Below, in pieces: positions 54,126 to 63,241 of a stretch of DNA of 64,000 nucleotides. Location: contig NZ_ARQE01000002.1 of the NCBI RefSeq assembly GCF_000382705.1, positions 310,001 through 374,000 of the forward strand. Reading direction: 5' to 3'. Position 1 is the first letter of the stretch; each line of letters starts with the position of its first letter. Source of the stretch: Aureimonas ureilytica DSM 18598 = NBRC 106430 (lineage in GTDB: Bacteria; Pseudomonadota; Alphaproteobacteria; Rhizobiales; Rhizobiaceae). A model generated the notes under the pieces. It was not told the DNA's origin. It saw only the letters and a list, made by a program, of their open reading frames with translations, and made no database searches. The translations under genes and the position numbers were made by a program.

Positions 54126-54879
54126 GCTCAGGCCCCTGCCGGGGTCCGATCCTGCGGCGTGCGACCAGTTCACCGATCGTTCTCGCCGCATGCCTGGCGG
54201 CGTCGCTCACCCGGTCGAGGTTGGCGACGAGGCGCCCGGTCGGGCCGGCCAGCTTGATCGCCGCGAACGGCGCTCCCGTGGCGTCGGGGACGGCGACGGC
54301 AACACATGCCACGCCGTCGATCTCGCGCGAGTTCTGGAGGACGTAGCCGTCCTCGCGAGCCTCGGTCACGCCCGCTTCGAGGGCATCGGCCTCGGTCTCG
54401 GTCAGCCGGGCGGACGCAACGTACTCGGCGACCGCGGCGGGGGTGCCGGCCGCCAGGATCGCAATGCCGCAGGCATCTTCGTGGAACCGCGGCGTTGCCC
54501 CGATGACCGGATCGTAGAGGATCTGTTGCCTGGGCAGGCGCTTGCAGAGGAAGCGGACGTTGTGTCCGTCGGCGACGGCGAGAATGCCTGTCTCCCCCGC
54601 GGCGAGCACGGCCTCGTCAAGGATGGGAGTTGCCAGCGCACCGAAGGCTTCATGCCTGCCCGTACAGAGGGATTGCTCCCCCGGCAGGTGGAGTAGGCCG
54701 TAACGGCCGTCCCCATGCCTCTCAACGTAGCCACGGTCGACGAGAACCCGGAGCATCAGGAGCGCGCTCGACTTCGGCATGCACATGGCCGCAGCGACAT
54801 CGGACAGGGTTGCTGCCTCGGAAGCCACCCCGAACCACTCGAGCATGTCCAACACGCGATCGACGCCACGTCCGCTCAC
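54055..54879 (-). CDS. IclR family transcriptional regulator
   Basis: A 274-residue regulator. The N-terminal winged helix is ATLSDVAAAMCMPKSSALLM (about residues 23-42). The C-terminal effector-binding domain includes RFHEDACGIAILAAGTP and SREIDGVACVAVAVPD. The domain should end near VARRR; the last 30 residues are a Pro/Gly/Arg tail that reads through the antisense of the AraC-type gene and may not matter. Its target is unknown; the nearest candidate genes are the ectoine cluster upstream on the same strand. Confidence 0.87.
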   Translation of the reverse strand: MSGRGVDRVLDMLEWFGVASEAATLSDVAAAMCMPKSSALLMLRVLVDRGYVERHGDGRYGLLHLPGEQSLCTGRHEAFGALATPILDEAVLAAGETGILAVADGHNVRFLCKRLPRQQILYDPVIGATPRFHEDACGIAILAAGTPAAVAEYVASARLTETEADALEAGVTEAREDGYVLQNSREIDGVACVAVAVPDATGAPFAAIKLAGPTGRLVANLDRVSDAARHAARTIGELVARRRIGPRQGPELTPPGGPTLGRGGRPTEAPRTPA

Positions 54880-55212
54880 CTCGGCTCCTCAACGTGCTGG
54901 GTTGTTCCTAACGAAGCTCATGGCCCCGTTGAGGGACTCAGGATGAAGGATGCGGTTGCGGGTCCGCCACTCCATGCGGGCCGTCAGCCATCGAGCATGG
55001 GCCAAGCATGCATTAGGTTGTTCGGAATGTCCGCTTTCGAAGCGATCGGCCCAGAAGCAGACCGACGGCAATTCACCCTCTCCGGTCATTGTTGCCTGGG
55101 GAAGCAAACGCCCAAGAGCGGTCCATCCGCTTCTGACCTCATTAGGACGTTCAGCGGGATCGATCGAGGTGCTTGTAAGCGGACACCCTCACGATCCCGT
55201 TCCTTCCGAGGT
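54880..55212. other. Intergenic region between the extra M20 gene and the IclR-type gene
   Basis: About 330 bases with no supported gene. It should contain the IclR-type gene's promoter and possibly the end of the ectoine cluster transcript. No operator, terminator or repeat was recognised. Confidence 0.4.
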
Positions 55213-56523
55213 TTACACGTCGATCCCACACCATCCCGCGGCGAAGAGCGCGATCGTCTTCGTGACCCGCCGCAGGGACGCGAGGTCGACGCGCTCGTCG
55301 ATGCCGTGGATCCTCTCGCCGACGGGTCCGTAGACGAGCGTGGTCATCCCGCCATGCACCGCGAACACGGCCGCGTCCAGGTAGCAGGGCATCGGCGAGG
55401 ACCGGAGACCGTCCGCCCCTTCGCGAGCCGCGGCGTGGGCCGACGAGAGAACCGCCTCTGCGGCCGTTCCCGGCTCGAGCTCGTAGCCGGCATGAACCGA
55501 GCCGTTCCAGTGAACGGTGGGTGACGGCGCGCCCGCGAACGCGGGGTCGTCCCCTGTGGTGCTCGCCACGCAGTCCTCGAACTCCCGCGTCCGCCGTCTC
55601 GGGTCGTCTCCCGGGTAGAAGCCGATCCGACCCTTAATGCGGCACGCGCTCGCCACTGAGGCCTGCCATTCGCCGCCCGAGATCGTCCCGAAGGTCAGCG
55701 AGACCGGGTTGGGGATGGCCGCGAAGTGCGGCTTGTCGAGCCGCTCTGCGATCCAGCGGGCCTCCAGCTCGCGCAGCCGCGCCATCAGGCGGACGGCGAG
55801 GTCGATGGCGCTGCGTCCCTTGCCTGGCTCCTGGGGATGGGTCGGGATGCCCGAAACCTCGAGCGCGAACTTGGCGATGCCGCTGTTTGCCCGCACCAGC
55901 CGCTCGTCGGTCGGCTCGGGGCACAGGAAGGCATCCGCCCTGTAGCCACGCGCCAGAACGCTGGCGGCGCCGTTCCCCGTCGTCTCCTCCTCCACGACGG
56001 AATGCACCTGGACGTCGCCGCGCAACGAAACCCCGGCCGCCTGAAGCGCATCGAGGGCGAAGACGTTGGCGCTGAGGCCCGCCTTCATGTCGGCGCTTCC
56101 GCGCCCGTGCATCCAGCCGTCCCTGACGACCGGTTCGAAGGGCGGACTCGACCAGCGATCCTCGACGCCCGCCGGGACGACGTCGACGTGCGCGTTCAGG
56201 GCAAGCGACCGCCCGCCCCCGCCGCGGCCCTTCATCGTCGCCACGATGTTGGTTCCCCGCAGGTGCTCCTCGGCGGCCCAGGAAAAGGCTGGATGGATGC
56301 CGACCAGGGCGCCGTCGACCGGGAAGCGGTCGATGTCATACCCGCGCGCGCGCAGCGAACCCTCCACCATGTCCTGCACGGCCTCCTCGCGCCCGCGGAG
56401 GGACACGTGGCGGACGAGATCGGACAGGAAGGCCACCTGCTCGTCGAACCGCTCGTCGACGGCCGCGCATATCCGTCTGACCAACTCAGGCGAAAGGCTG
56501 GACGGTCGTTCGTGAGGGCCCAT
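55213..56523 (-). CDS. M20 family metallopeptidase (ArgE/DapE type)
   Basis: A 436-residue di-zinc amidase. Metal ligands are in LALNAHVDVVPAG, GRGSADMKAG, VEEETTGNG and CPEPTDERLV, with the final His in GERIHGIDERVD. Relatives remove N-acyl groups from amino acids such as N-acetylornithine. It is the last gene of the minus-strand ectoine cluster, 125 bases after doeD. A second deacylase there could remove the acetyl group from N-acetyl-diaminobutyrate or handle the hydroxylated intermediate; that is inference. Confidence 0.85.
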   Translation of the reverse strand: MGPHERPSSLSPELVRRICAAVDERFDEQVAFLSDLVRHVSLRGREEAVQDMVEGSLRARGYDIDRFPVDGALVGIHPAFSWAAEEHLRGTNIVATMKGRGGGGRSLALNAHVDVVPAGVEDRWSSPPFEPVVRDGWMHGRGSADMKAGLSANVFALDALQAAGVSLRGDVQVHSVVEEETTGNGAASVLARGYRADAFLCPEPTDERLVRANSGIAKFALEVSGIPTHPQEPGKGRSAIDLAVRLMARLRELEARWIAERLDKPHFAAIPNPVSLTFGTISGGEWQASVASACRIKGRIGFYPGDDPRRRTREFEDCVASTTGDDPAFAGAPSPTVHWNGSVHAGYELEPGTAAEAVLSSAHAAAREGADGLRSSPMPCYLDAAVFAVHGGMTTLVYGPVGERIHGIDERVDLASLRRVTKTIALFAAGWCGIDV

Positions 56524-56648
56524 GATGGCTCCGGTCAGGTTCCAGGATCGACGCGCGCCGAAAGGGCGCTTTCCCCGGTTAGACTTCCGAAGGGCCGACG
56601 TGTCCAGTGGGGGCTACCCACCTGCCGAAGGCCCGTGGCGCATGGCTG

Positions 56649-58052
56649 TCAGACCGCTTGGCCCTCGCGCACCAGCTCGTCCATGACGGAGCGAACGGCT
56701 GCCTCGGCGATCGCGACGATGTCGTCGACCTCCCCGCGCGAGACGACCAGCGGCGGCGCGAAGCCCAGGATGTCGCCGTGCGGCATGGCGCGCGCGATGA
56801 GCCCGCGCTCACGGGCGGCCTTGGACACACGCGCGCCGACCTTGAGCCCCGCGTCGAAGCGGACCTTTCCTTCGCGATCCCTCACGAACTCGATCGCCCC
56901 CATGAGGCCGACCCCTCGGACCTCACCGACGATCGGGAGCTGTGCGAAGGTCGCGCGCATCCGCTCCTGGAAGTACCCGCCGACCTCCCGTGACCTGCCG
57001 GCCAGGTCCTCTTTCTCGACGATGTCGAGGACCGCGTTCGCCGCCGCGGCCCCGATCGGGTGGCCGGAATAGGTGTAGCCGTGCGAGAACGCGCCGACGC
57101 GCGCGGCGCCCTCCTCGATCACCTTATAGACCCTCTCGCCCACGATCGCGGCGGACAGCGGAAAGTATCCCGATGTCAGCCCCTTGGCGACGGTGACGAG
57201 GTCGGGCTCGATCCCGTAGTGCTGGCAGCCGAACAGCGAGCCGGTGCGCCCGAACCCCGTGATGACCTCGTCGGCGATGAGGAGGACGTCGTGCTCGCGC
57301 AGCACGGCTTGGATGGCCTCCCAGTAGCCTTCCGGCGGCGGCGTGATCCCGCCCGTGCCCAGGACGGGCTCGCCGATGAAGGCGCCGACCGTCTCGGGAC
57401 CCTCGCGGCGGATCATCTCATCGAGTTCGGCGGCCCGGCGCTTCGAGAACTCGAGCTCTGTCTCGCCGGGCTCGGCGCCCCAGTAATGGTGCGGCACCCC
57501 CGTGTGGAGCACCTGGGGTACGGGCAGGTCCATGTGGTCGTGGTAGAAGCTCATCCCCGTCATCGAGCCGGAGACGACCGTGCAGCCGTGGTAGCCGCGC
57601 TGGCGCGAGATGATCTTCTTCTTCCCGGGCTTGCCCCGCAGGTTGTTGTAGTACCAGACGAGCTTGGCCTGCGTCTCGTTGGCGTCCGAGCCGGACATGC
57701 CGTAGAACACCTTGCTCATCCGGCCCGGTGCCATGCGGACGAGGCGGTCGGACAGGATCGCGAGCTCGTCCGTCGTGTGCGCGGCGTAGGTGTGGTAGTA
57801 GGCAAGCCGGTGCGCCTGGCGCGAGATGGCCTCGGCGACTTCCGTGCGGCCATAGCCGATGTTGACGCAGTAGAGGCCGGCGAAGCCGTCGATTAGCTCC
57901 GCCCCCTTCGCGTCGACGATCCGGACGCCCATGCCCGTCTCGACGATCGTGGGCTCGCCCATCCTGCCGTGGGCGTAGTCGTCGAGCTGCGTGAACGGGT
58001 GCAGTACGGCGCCGCGGTCGAGTTCGCCGATGCGCGCGACATTCATCGTCAT
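56649..58052 (-). CDS. doeD: Diaminobutyrate transaminase-like class III aminotransferase (DoeD)
   Basis: A 467-residue PLP enzyme of the omega-aminotransferase class. The PLP lysine lies in TVAKGLTSGYFPL, the Asp in LLIADEVITGFGRTGSLFG, and GMSGSDANETQAKLVWYYN is the cofactor phosphate region. In ectoine breakdown DoeD converts L-2,4-diaminobutyrate to aspartate semialdehyde. The assignment rests on the neighbours: it sits 12 bases after the doeC-like gene and in the doe gene order. ATG at 58052 has GGA eight bases upstream; the ATG nine bases earlier sits on that site. Confidence 0.8.
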   Translation of the reverse strand: MTMNVARIGELDRGAVLHPFTQLDDYAHGRMGEPTIVETGMGVRIVDAKGAELIDGFAGLYCVNIGYGRTEVAEAISRQAHRLAYYHTYAAHTTDELAILSDRLVRMAPGRMSKVFYGMSGSDANETQAKLVWYYNNLRGKPGKKKIISRQRGYHGCTVVSGSMTGMSFYHDHMDLPVPQVLHTGVPHHYWGAEPGETELEFSKRRAAELDEMIRREGPETVGAFIGEPVLGTGGITPPPEGYWEAIQAVLREHDVLLIADEVITGFGRTGSLFGCQHYGIEPDLVTVAKGLTSGYFPLSAAIVGERVYKVIEEGAARVGAFSHGYTYSGHPIGAAAANAVLDIVEKEDLAGRSREVGGYFQERMRATFAQLPIVGEVRGVGLMGAIEFVRDREGKVRFDAGLKVGARVSKAARERGLIARAMPHGDILGFAPPLVVSRGEVDDIVAIAEAAVRSVMDELVREGQAV

Positions 58053-58064
58053 CGTTTCCATCCT

Positions 58065-59543
58065 TCAGGCTGCCAGGTTGCCGAAGCACACGTACTTGGG
58101 CTCCAGGTATTCGGAGAGGCCGTGCCGGGACCCTTCCCGGCCGAGACCGGACTGCTTCCACCCGCCGAAGGGGATCGGGGCGCCCGTGAACTTCGGGGTG
58201 TTGACCGCCACCATCCCGTACTCGAGCCGGTCGGTGAGCCGCATCGCCCGCGACAGGTCCTGCGTGTAGACGTAAGCGGCAAGCCCCATCTCGGTGGCGT
58301 TGGCCCGCTCCGTCACCTCCCGCTCGTCGTCGAAGGCGAGGATGGCGGCGACGGGACCGAAGGTCTCCTCGTGGGCGATCAGCATGTCGTCGGTGACGCC
58401 CACGAGCACGGTCGGCTCGACGAAGTTGCCGCCGAGGGGACTGTCCTGCCCGCCCGCCACGAGGCGCGCCCCTGCGGACAGCGCCTGGGAGACGTGCTCC
58501 CGGCACTTGGCGGCGACGGACGCACGGGTCATCGGCCCGATCTGCGTGCCATCCGCGAGGCCGTGCCCCACCCTCAGGGACCGCGTCGCGGCCGCGAACG
58601 CCTCAACGAAGCGATCGTGGATCCCGCGCTTGACGTAGATGCGGTTGGCGGCGAGGCAGTCCTGCCCGGAGGTCGCGAACTTGGCGCCCATGCACCCGGC
58701 CACGACGGCGTCGAGGGGCGCGTCGTCGAAGGCGATGAACGGCGCGTGCCCGCCGAGTTCAAGCGAGGCCTTCTTCACGGTGTCGGCCGACTGCCTCAGG
58801 AGAAGGCGGCCGACCTCGGTCGATCCGGTGAACGAGAAGGCACGCACGTCGGCATGCTCGAGCAGGCGCCGGGACAGTGGCGGCGCATCGCCCGTGACGA
58901 CCTGGAAGACGCCGTCCGGCACGCCCGCCTCGGCGGCCAGCTTAGCCAGGGCAAGGGCCGAGAGCGGTGTCTCGGGAGCGGGCTTGACGATCATGGGGCA
59001 GCCGGCCGCGAGCGCGGCGCCCGCCTTGCGGGTGATCATCGCGGACGGGAAGTTCCAGGGGGTGATCGCGACCGTCACGCCGACGGGCTGCATCTGGACC
59101 GAGAGGCGGCTGCCCCGCAGGTGGCTCGGGATCGTCTCGCCATAGGCCCTTTCCCCCTCGGCGGCGAACCAGTCGAGAAACGCCGCGCCATAGCCGATCT
59201 CGCCCCGGGCTTCCGCCAAGGGCTTGCCCTGCTCGGCGGTCATGAGGATCGCCAGGTCGCCGGCATGACGGCGCATGAGGGCGGCCCAGGCCCGCAGGAT
59301 CGCCCCGCGCTCGCCAGGCAGGACATCCCGCCAACCCTCGAAGGCCTTCTTGCCCGACCGCACGGCCGCGTCGACGTCGGCTTCGCCGCAGGCGGCGACC
59401 TGGGCGAACTGCTCACCCGTCGCCGGATCGACGACGCCGGTCACCCGGCCCGCCGACCGCCACGTCCCGTCGATGAAGGCGCGGCCCTCGACCAGGTCGG
59501 GCCGCTCGAGCCGCTCGAGCGCCGCGATCGCCATCCCTCGCAT
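58065..59543 (-). CDS. doeC: Aldehyde dehydrogenase, aspartate-semialdehyde type (DoeC)
   Basis: A 492-residue NAD(P)-dependent enzyme of the succinate-semialdehyde dehydrogenase group. The catalytic Cys is in SGQDCLAANR, the general-base Glu in SLELGGHAPF, and the cofactor loop is FTGSTEVGRLLL. ITPWNFPSAMITRKAGAALA is the usual N-terminal core. In ectoine catabolism DoeC oxidises aspartate semialdehyde to aspartate. Taken alone it would be called GabD-like; the doe context decides the name. The start at 59543 has GGGAG about eight bases upstream. Confidence 0.8.
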   Translation of the reverse strand: MRGMAIAALERLERPDLVEGRAFIDGTWRSAGRVTGVVDPATGEQFAQVAACGEADVDAAVRSGKKAFEGWRDVLPGERGAILRAWAALMRRHAGDLAILMTAEQGKPLAEARGEIGYGAAFLDWFAAEGERAYGETIPSHLRGSRLSVQMQPVGVTVAITPWNFPSAMITRKAGAALAAGCPMIVKPAPETPLSALALAKLAAEAGVPDGVFQVVTGDAPPLSRRLLEHADVRAFSFTGSTEVGRLLLRQSADTVKKASLELGGHAPFIAFDDAPLDAVVAGCMGAKFATSGQDCLAANRIYVKRGIHDRFVEAFAAATRSLRVGHGLADGTQIGPMTRASVAAKCREHVSQALSAGARLVAGGQDSPLGGNFVEPTVLVGVTDDMLIAHEETFGPVAAILAFDDEREVTERANATEMGLAAYVYTQDLSRAMRLTDRLEYGMVAVNTPKFTGAPIPFGGWKQSGLGREGSRHGLSEYLEPKYVCFGNLAA

Positions 59544-59644
59544 CGGAGATACTCCCAAAGCCATCGTTCGGGCGCAGGATATGGGTGGCGGCGCGCAGGA
59601 CCGCTTCGATCATCTAGAGCTTGGCGCAGCTTCACTGCAAAGGC

Positions 59645-59712
59645 GCGTCACATGACGCAGGATTCCTGCGTACGCCACGGCTTCCCGCGAATGCCTCCGA
59701 AGCGCGTACGCG
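59645..59712. promoter_or_regulatory. Cluster of dyads upstream of doeC
   Basis: GCGTCA-CA-TGACGC (59,645-59,658) and ACGCAGGA-T-TCCTGCGT (59,655-59,671) are perfect overlapping inverted repeats. GCGTACGC (59,668-59,675) and CGCGTACGCG (59,703-59,712) follow. They lie about 100-170 bases before the doeC start and just after the doeX regulator gene, a natural place for DoeX operators. Binding by DoeX is inferred. Confidence 0.45.
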
Positions 59713-59737
59713 ATGGGTTAAGCCTACGGTGGCGAAC

Positions 59738-60223
59738 TCATACGTTCGGATCCGGCTCCTCGATCGGGATGGCGAAGCCGACCTTGACCCGGTCCATGAC
59801 CACAAGGGTCTTGAAGCCCTTGATGTCGGGGTTCTCGTAGAAGAAGCGTCGCGTGAACCGCTCGTAGTCCTCCATGTCCCTCGCGGTGACCATGATCACG
59901 AAATCGGCCTCTCCCGTCACGTAAAAATCGCTCATCACCTCGCGGGTCGAACGGAGCGTCCGCTTGAAGCGGTCGATGATGTCCGCGCGCTCTCGCTCCA
60001 GCGAGACGAGGACCAGCATCGACACGGGCCGCCCCACGGCCTTGGGGGAAATTATCGAGACGTCGGCCTCGACGATCCCGCTCTCCCGCAGCTTCTTCAT
60101 CCTGCGCTGGACGGCCGTTGACGACAGCCCGACCTCGCGCCCGATCTCCTCGGAGGTCAGGCGGTTGTTGGCTTGGATCATCTCCATGATCCGCGCGTCC
60201 AGTCGGTCGTATGCCCGCGCCAT
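59738..60223 (-). CDS. doeX: Lrp/AsnC family regulator (DoeX)
   Basis: A 161-residue regulator. The N-terminal helix-turn-helix is LTSEEIGREVGLSSTAVQRR (residues 22-41), and the C-terminal part is the RAM ligand-binding domain (VSMLVLVSLERERADIIDRF; FYVTGEADFVIMVTARDMED). In Halomonas the matching DoeX gene lies in the ectoine operon and its product responds to ectoine-derived metabolites. It sits 19 bases after the doeB2-like gene, so it is made with the enzymes it probably controls. Confidence 0.85.
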   Translation of the reverse strand: MARAYDRLDARIMEMIQANNRLTSEEIGREVGLSSTAVQRRMKKLRESGIVEADVSIISPKAVGRPVSMLVLVSLERERADIIDRFKRTLRSTREVMSDFYVTGEADFVIMVTARDMEDYERFTRRFFYENPDIKGFKTLVVMDRVKVGFAIPIEEPDPNV

Positions 60224-60242
60224 CGCCTTCCGTCGCTCCCGG

Positions 60243-61418
60243 TCAGGACCGCGCGAGGAAGCGCTGGGCCACGTCGCAGAGCGTCGCGGCCCCCATCGGC
60301 ATGGCCGCCTCGTCGACGCGGAATGCCGGATGGTGGAGCGGGTGGACCGAGCCCTCGGCCTCGTTCCGGATGCCGAGGCGGAAGTACACGGACGGGACGC
60401 GCTCGCTGTAGAAGCCGAAGTCGTCGGCCGCCGTCCACCCCGGCGCGTGGACGAGCGCGTCCGGCCCGAACTGCCGCGTCACGCTCTCGATGACCAGCCC
60501 CGCCATCCCGGCGTCGTTGACGACGGGCGGCTCGCCCTCGTGGATGTCGATCTCGACATCCGCCCTGTGCGCCGCCGCCAGCCCGGCGAGGATCGCCCGC
60601 AGCCGCGCCCACGCGTGCTCGCGGGTCGCCTGGTGGCCGTACCGGATCGTGCCGCGCAGCGCCGCGCGATCGGCGACGACGTTGTAGGCACCGCCCGCCT
60701 TGATCGCCGTGACGGACACGACCAGCGGGTCGAAGGGGTCGATCTCCCGCGACACGATCTTCTGGAGCTCGGACACCATGGAGCACGCAACCGCGATCGC
60801 GTCGACGCCGTCGGCGGGCCTCGCCGCGTGCGCCGAGCGTCCCAGCACGGCGATGTCGAAGGTGTCGCAGGCGAGCGTGTAGGGGCCGCTCCCGACGCAC
60901 ACGGTTCTGGTCGGCGCGTAGGGGTCGACGTGGATACCGATGGCCGCGTCGACGTCGTCCAGCAGCCCTTCCGCGACGACGCGGCGACCTCCCAAGGGCT
61001 CGGCCTCCTCGGCGGGTTGGAAAATAATGCGCGCCGTCCCGCCGAACTCGGACCGGCGGTTGCGCAGGAGCAGCGCCGCACCGACCGCCATCGCTGCGTG
61101 GGCGTCGTGTCCGCAGGCATGCATGACGCCGGGACGGACGGACGCGAACGCGACGCCAGATGCCTCCTCGATCGGCAGGGCGTCGATGTCGGCCCGGATC
61201 GCGACCTTGCGCCCGCTCGGCTCGCCTTCGCCGACGATGTCGACGACCAGGCCGTGGCCGGCGGCATCCCGGACCACTTCGAAGCCCTCCGCCTCCAGCA
61301 CGCCACGCAGATAGGCCTGCGTCTCCCGCTCCTCGTTGGAAAGCTCGGGATGGCGATGCAGGTGGCGGCGGATCTCCACCATGCGTCCGACAAGCGCCGC
61401 CGCGTCAATTCTTGACAT
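60243..61418 (-). CDS. doeB2: M20 amidohydrolase, N-acetyl-diaminobutyrate deacetylase-like (DoeB2)
   Basis: A 391-residue M20D amidohydrolase (hippurate hydrolase/aminoacylase group). The metal centre motif is MHACGHDAHAAMAVG (about residues 92-106), with EEAEPLGG providing another ligand and the catalytic Glu, and RADIDALPIEEASG upstream. It overlaps the end of doeA by 14 bases. In ectoine breakdown the N-acetyl-L-2,4-diaminobutyrate released by DoeA must be deacetylated; many alphaproteobacteria use an aspartoacylase-type DoeB, others this M20 type. The specific activity is inferred from position. Confidence 0.78.
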   Translation of the reverse strand: MSRIDAAALVGRMVEIRRHLHRHPELSNEERETQAYLRGVLEAEGFEVVRDAAGHGLVVDIVGEGEPSGRKVAIRADIDALPIEEASGVAFASVRPGVMHACGHDAHAAMAVGAALLLRNRRSEFGGTARIIFQPAEEAEPLGGRRVVAEGLLDDVDAAIGIHVDPYAPTRTVCVGSGPYTLACDTFDIAVLGRSAHAARPADGVDAIAVACSMVSELQKIVSREIDPFDPLVVSVTAIKAGGAYNVVADRAALRGTIRYGHQATREHAWARLRAILAGLAAAHRADVEIDIHEGEPPVVNDAGMAGLVIESVTRQFGPDALVHAPGWTAADDFGFYSERVPSVYFRLGIRNEAEGSVHPLHHPAFRVDEAAMPMGAATLCDVAQRFLARS

Positions 61419-62580
61419 GGATGTCCCGCGGGAAGTTCGTCAGCGTCTCGCAGCCGTTCTCCGTCACGAGGATCGTCTCGCTGACCTCGATGCCCCAGCC
61501 GTCCATCCACATGCCGAGGATCGAGTGGAGGACGTTGCCGGGCTGGAGCACTGTCTCGTCGCCTGGGCGCAGGCTGATCGTGTGCTCGCCCCAGTCGGGC
61601 GGATAGGCGACGCCGATCGAGTAGCCGATGCGCGACTCCTTCGTCAGCCCGTAGCGGCCGATGACCTGCCGCCAGGCAGCCTCGACGTCCTGGGCGAGGA
61701 CACCCGGCCGTATCGCCCCCAGGACCGCGTCCATGCCCTCGATGACGGCCTTGCCCGTGTCGACCACCTTCGGCGAGGGCCGGCCAAGCTGGAGCGTGCG
61801 TGCCAAGCCCGCCGCGTAGCGTCGACACACGCCGGCGAGTTCGAGGGCCACCGTCTCGTCGCGCCCGAAGCGGCGGTCGCTCCACATGATGTGCGGGGCG
61901 GAGGCGTTCTCGCCGCCCAGGATCGTCGGCGGCAGGGCGGTGATGTCGCCCGCGAAGTCCGGGCTGCCGGCGACCTGCGCCGCCTGGATGCGGGCGATCG
62001 CGTCGCATTCGCGCACGCCCGGCTCGATCACCTCGTAGGCCGCCGTGACGGCCGCCTCGGCGAGGCGCGCGCCGTTGCGCAGGTAGGCGATCTCCGGCGC
62101 GGTCTTCACCGCGCGGATCCAGTTCACCAGGAGGTCGGCGTCTAGGATCGTCGCCTCCGGCAGGGCAGCAAGGAGGCGGGCATGGGCCTTGGGCGAGTAG
62201 AAGTAGGCCTCGAGCTCGATGCCGATGCGCCGGCGGCCCCAGCCCTTCGCGACGATCCACTCGCCGATCCAGTCCATCGGGTGGCGGTCCGGCCGCTGCA
62301 CCAGGGGTTCGGGATAGCCGACGACGTTCTCTGGACGCATCCAAGCGGTGAGGCGCCCGCCGGCCGCGTCCATGGCACGCCCGATCCAGACGGGCTCGGC
62401 GTCCTCGGCCGGCACGAGGACGACCTGCGGCGTGTAGAAGGACCAGCCGTCATAGCCGGTGACGTAGTGCTGGTTCGCGATGTCGTTGAGGACGAGGAGC
62501 TCGATGTCCCGGCGCGCCATTTCCTGCCGGATCGCCCGGAGGCGCCGCTGGTACTCGTCGGCGGCGAACGGAAGCTTCAT
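61405..62580 (-). CDS. doeA: Ectoine hydrolase (M24 peptidase-like, DoeA)
   Basis: A 391-residue protein of the creatinase/aminopeptidase P (pita-bread) fold. The N-terminal domain starts MKLPFAADEYQRRLRAIRQE and contains HYVTGYDGWSFYTPQ, a hallmark of the DoeA/EutD group. The C-terminal fold includes PTILGGENASAPHIMWSDRR and DETVLQPGNVLHSILG. It opens the ectoine ring to give N-alpha-acetyl-L-2,4-diaminobutyrate (and its isomer). The start at 62580 is the conserved one; the longer open frame upstream runs into the guanidine riboswitch region and is not coding. It leads the minus-strand doe cluster. Confidence 0.88.
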   Translation of the reverse strand: MKLPFAADEYQRRLRAIRQEMARRDIELLVLNDIANQHYVTGYDGWSFYTPQVVLVPAEDAEPVWIGRAMDAAGGRLTAWMRPENVVGYPEPLVQRPDRHPMDWIGEWIVAKGWGRRRIGIELEAYFYSPKAHARLLAALPEATILDADLLVNWIRAVKTAPEIAYLRNGARLAEAAVTAAYEVIEPGVRECDAIARIQAAQVAGSPDFAGDITALPPTILGGENASAPHIMWSDRRFGRDETVALELAGVCRRYAAGLARTLQLGRPSPKVVDTGKAVIEGMDAVLGAIRPGVLAQDVEAAWRQVIGRYGLTKESRIGYSIGVAYPPDWGEHTISLRPGDETVLQPGNVLHSILGMWMDGWGIEVSETILVTENGCETLTNFPRDIHVKN

Positions 62581-62761
62581 GTTCTGATCCCTTCGGACAC
62601 CCCACGGCGAAGGGCGTGCCCGGGTCTGGTGGTGATTCGTGCCAGCGAGCTTCACGCAAAACGGGAACGGGGTCCATGTCCCGTCAGGGAGAGATGCACA
62701 TCGACGACGCCCTGCACCAGAGCCATTGAAGCCGGGCGGTCTCGGTCCCATGTCAGGTGAA

Positions 62762-62806
62762 GAGGACGACCTCGCCACCATCCCCATCGAGCTGGGACGA
62801 CCCGGC
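62762..62806 (+). promoter_or_regulatory. Guanidine-II (mini-ykkC) riboswitch
   Basis: Two hairpins with the diagnostic ACGA tetraloop: GAGG-ACGA-CCTC (62,762-62,773) and GCTGGG-ACGA-CCCGGC (62,791-62,806, one G-U pair). A 17-base linker joins them. The second hairpin ends three bases before the ribosome-binding site AGGAG (62,809-62,813) of the Gdx/SugE gene. Guanidinium binding to both ACGR loops in known examples frees the ribosome-binding site. Confidence 0.92.
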
Positions 62807-62819
62807 ACAGGAGTGATCT

Positions 62820-63137
62820 ATGGCTTGGCTCTACCTCGTTCTCGCGGGCATTTTCGAGATCGTCTGGGCGTTCTCGATGAAGCAGTCGGACGGCTTCTCG
62901 AAGCTCACCCCCACCCTCGTGACCATCGCCTTCATGATCGTCAGCTTCGGCCTTTTGTCGGTCGCCATGCGGACGCTGCCGCTCGGAACAGCGTACGCGA
63001 TCTGGACGGGCATCGGCGCGCTCGGTGCGTTTGGCGTCGGCATCCTCGTTCTGGGCGAGCCGGCCACTGCCCTGCGCGTGGGAAGCGCCGCGCTCATCCT
63101 CGCCGGCATCGTCGGGCTGAAGCTCTCGACCCTTTGA
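62820..63137 (+). CDS. gdx: Guanidinium exporter of the SMR family (Gdx/SugE)
   Basis: A 105-residue small multidrug-resistance protein with four membrane helices. The conserved Glu13 in [14 protein letters not shown] is the proton/substrate-coupling residue. [17 protein letters not shown] is the Gdx-type signature in helix 3. It works as an antiparallel dimer exporting guanidinium in exchange for protons. The upstream guanidine-II riboswitch independently supports guanidinium as its substrate rather than quaternary ammonium drugs. Confidence 0.95.
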   Translation: MAWLYLVLAGIFEIVWAFSMKQSDGFSKLTPTLVTIAFMIVSFGLLSVAMRTLPLGTAYAIWTGIGALGAFGVGILVLGEPATALRVGSAALILAGIVGLKLSTL

Positions 63138-63241
63138 CGCGATGCGGAGGCGCATCGGGACGGGGAACGCCGGAGACCGACGACTTGTCCTCAGGCATCC
63201 GGAAGGTTCGCCATGGTTGGTACGCGCGGAATCGACGCCGC

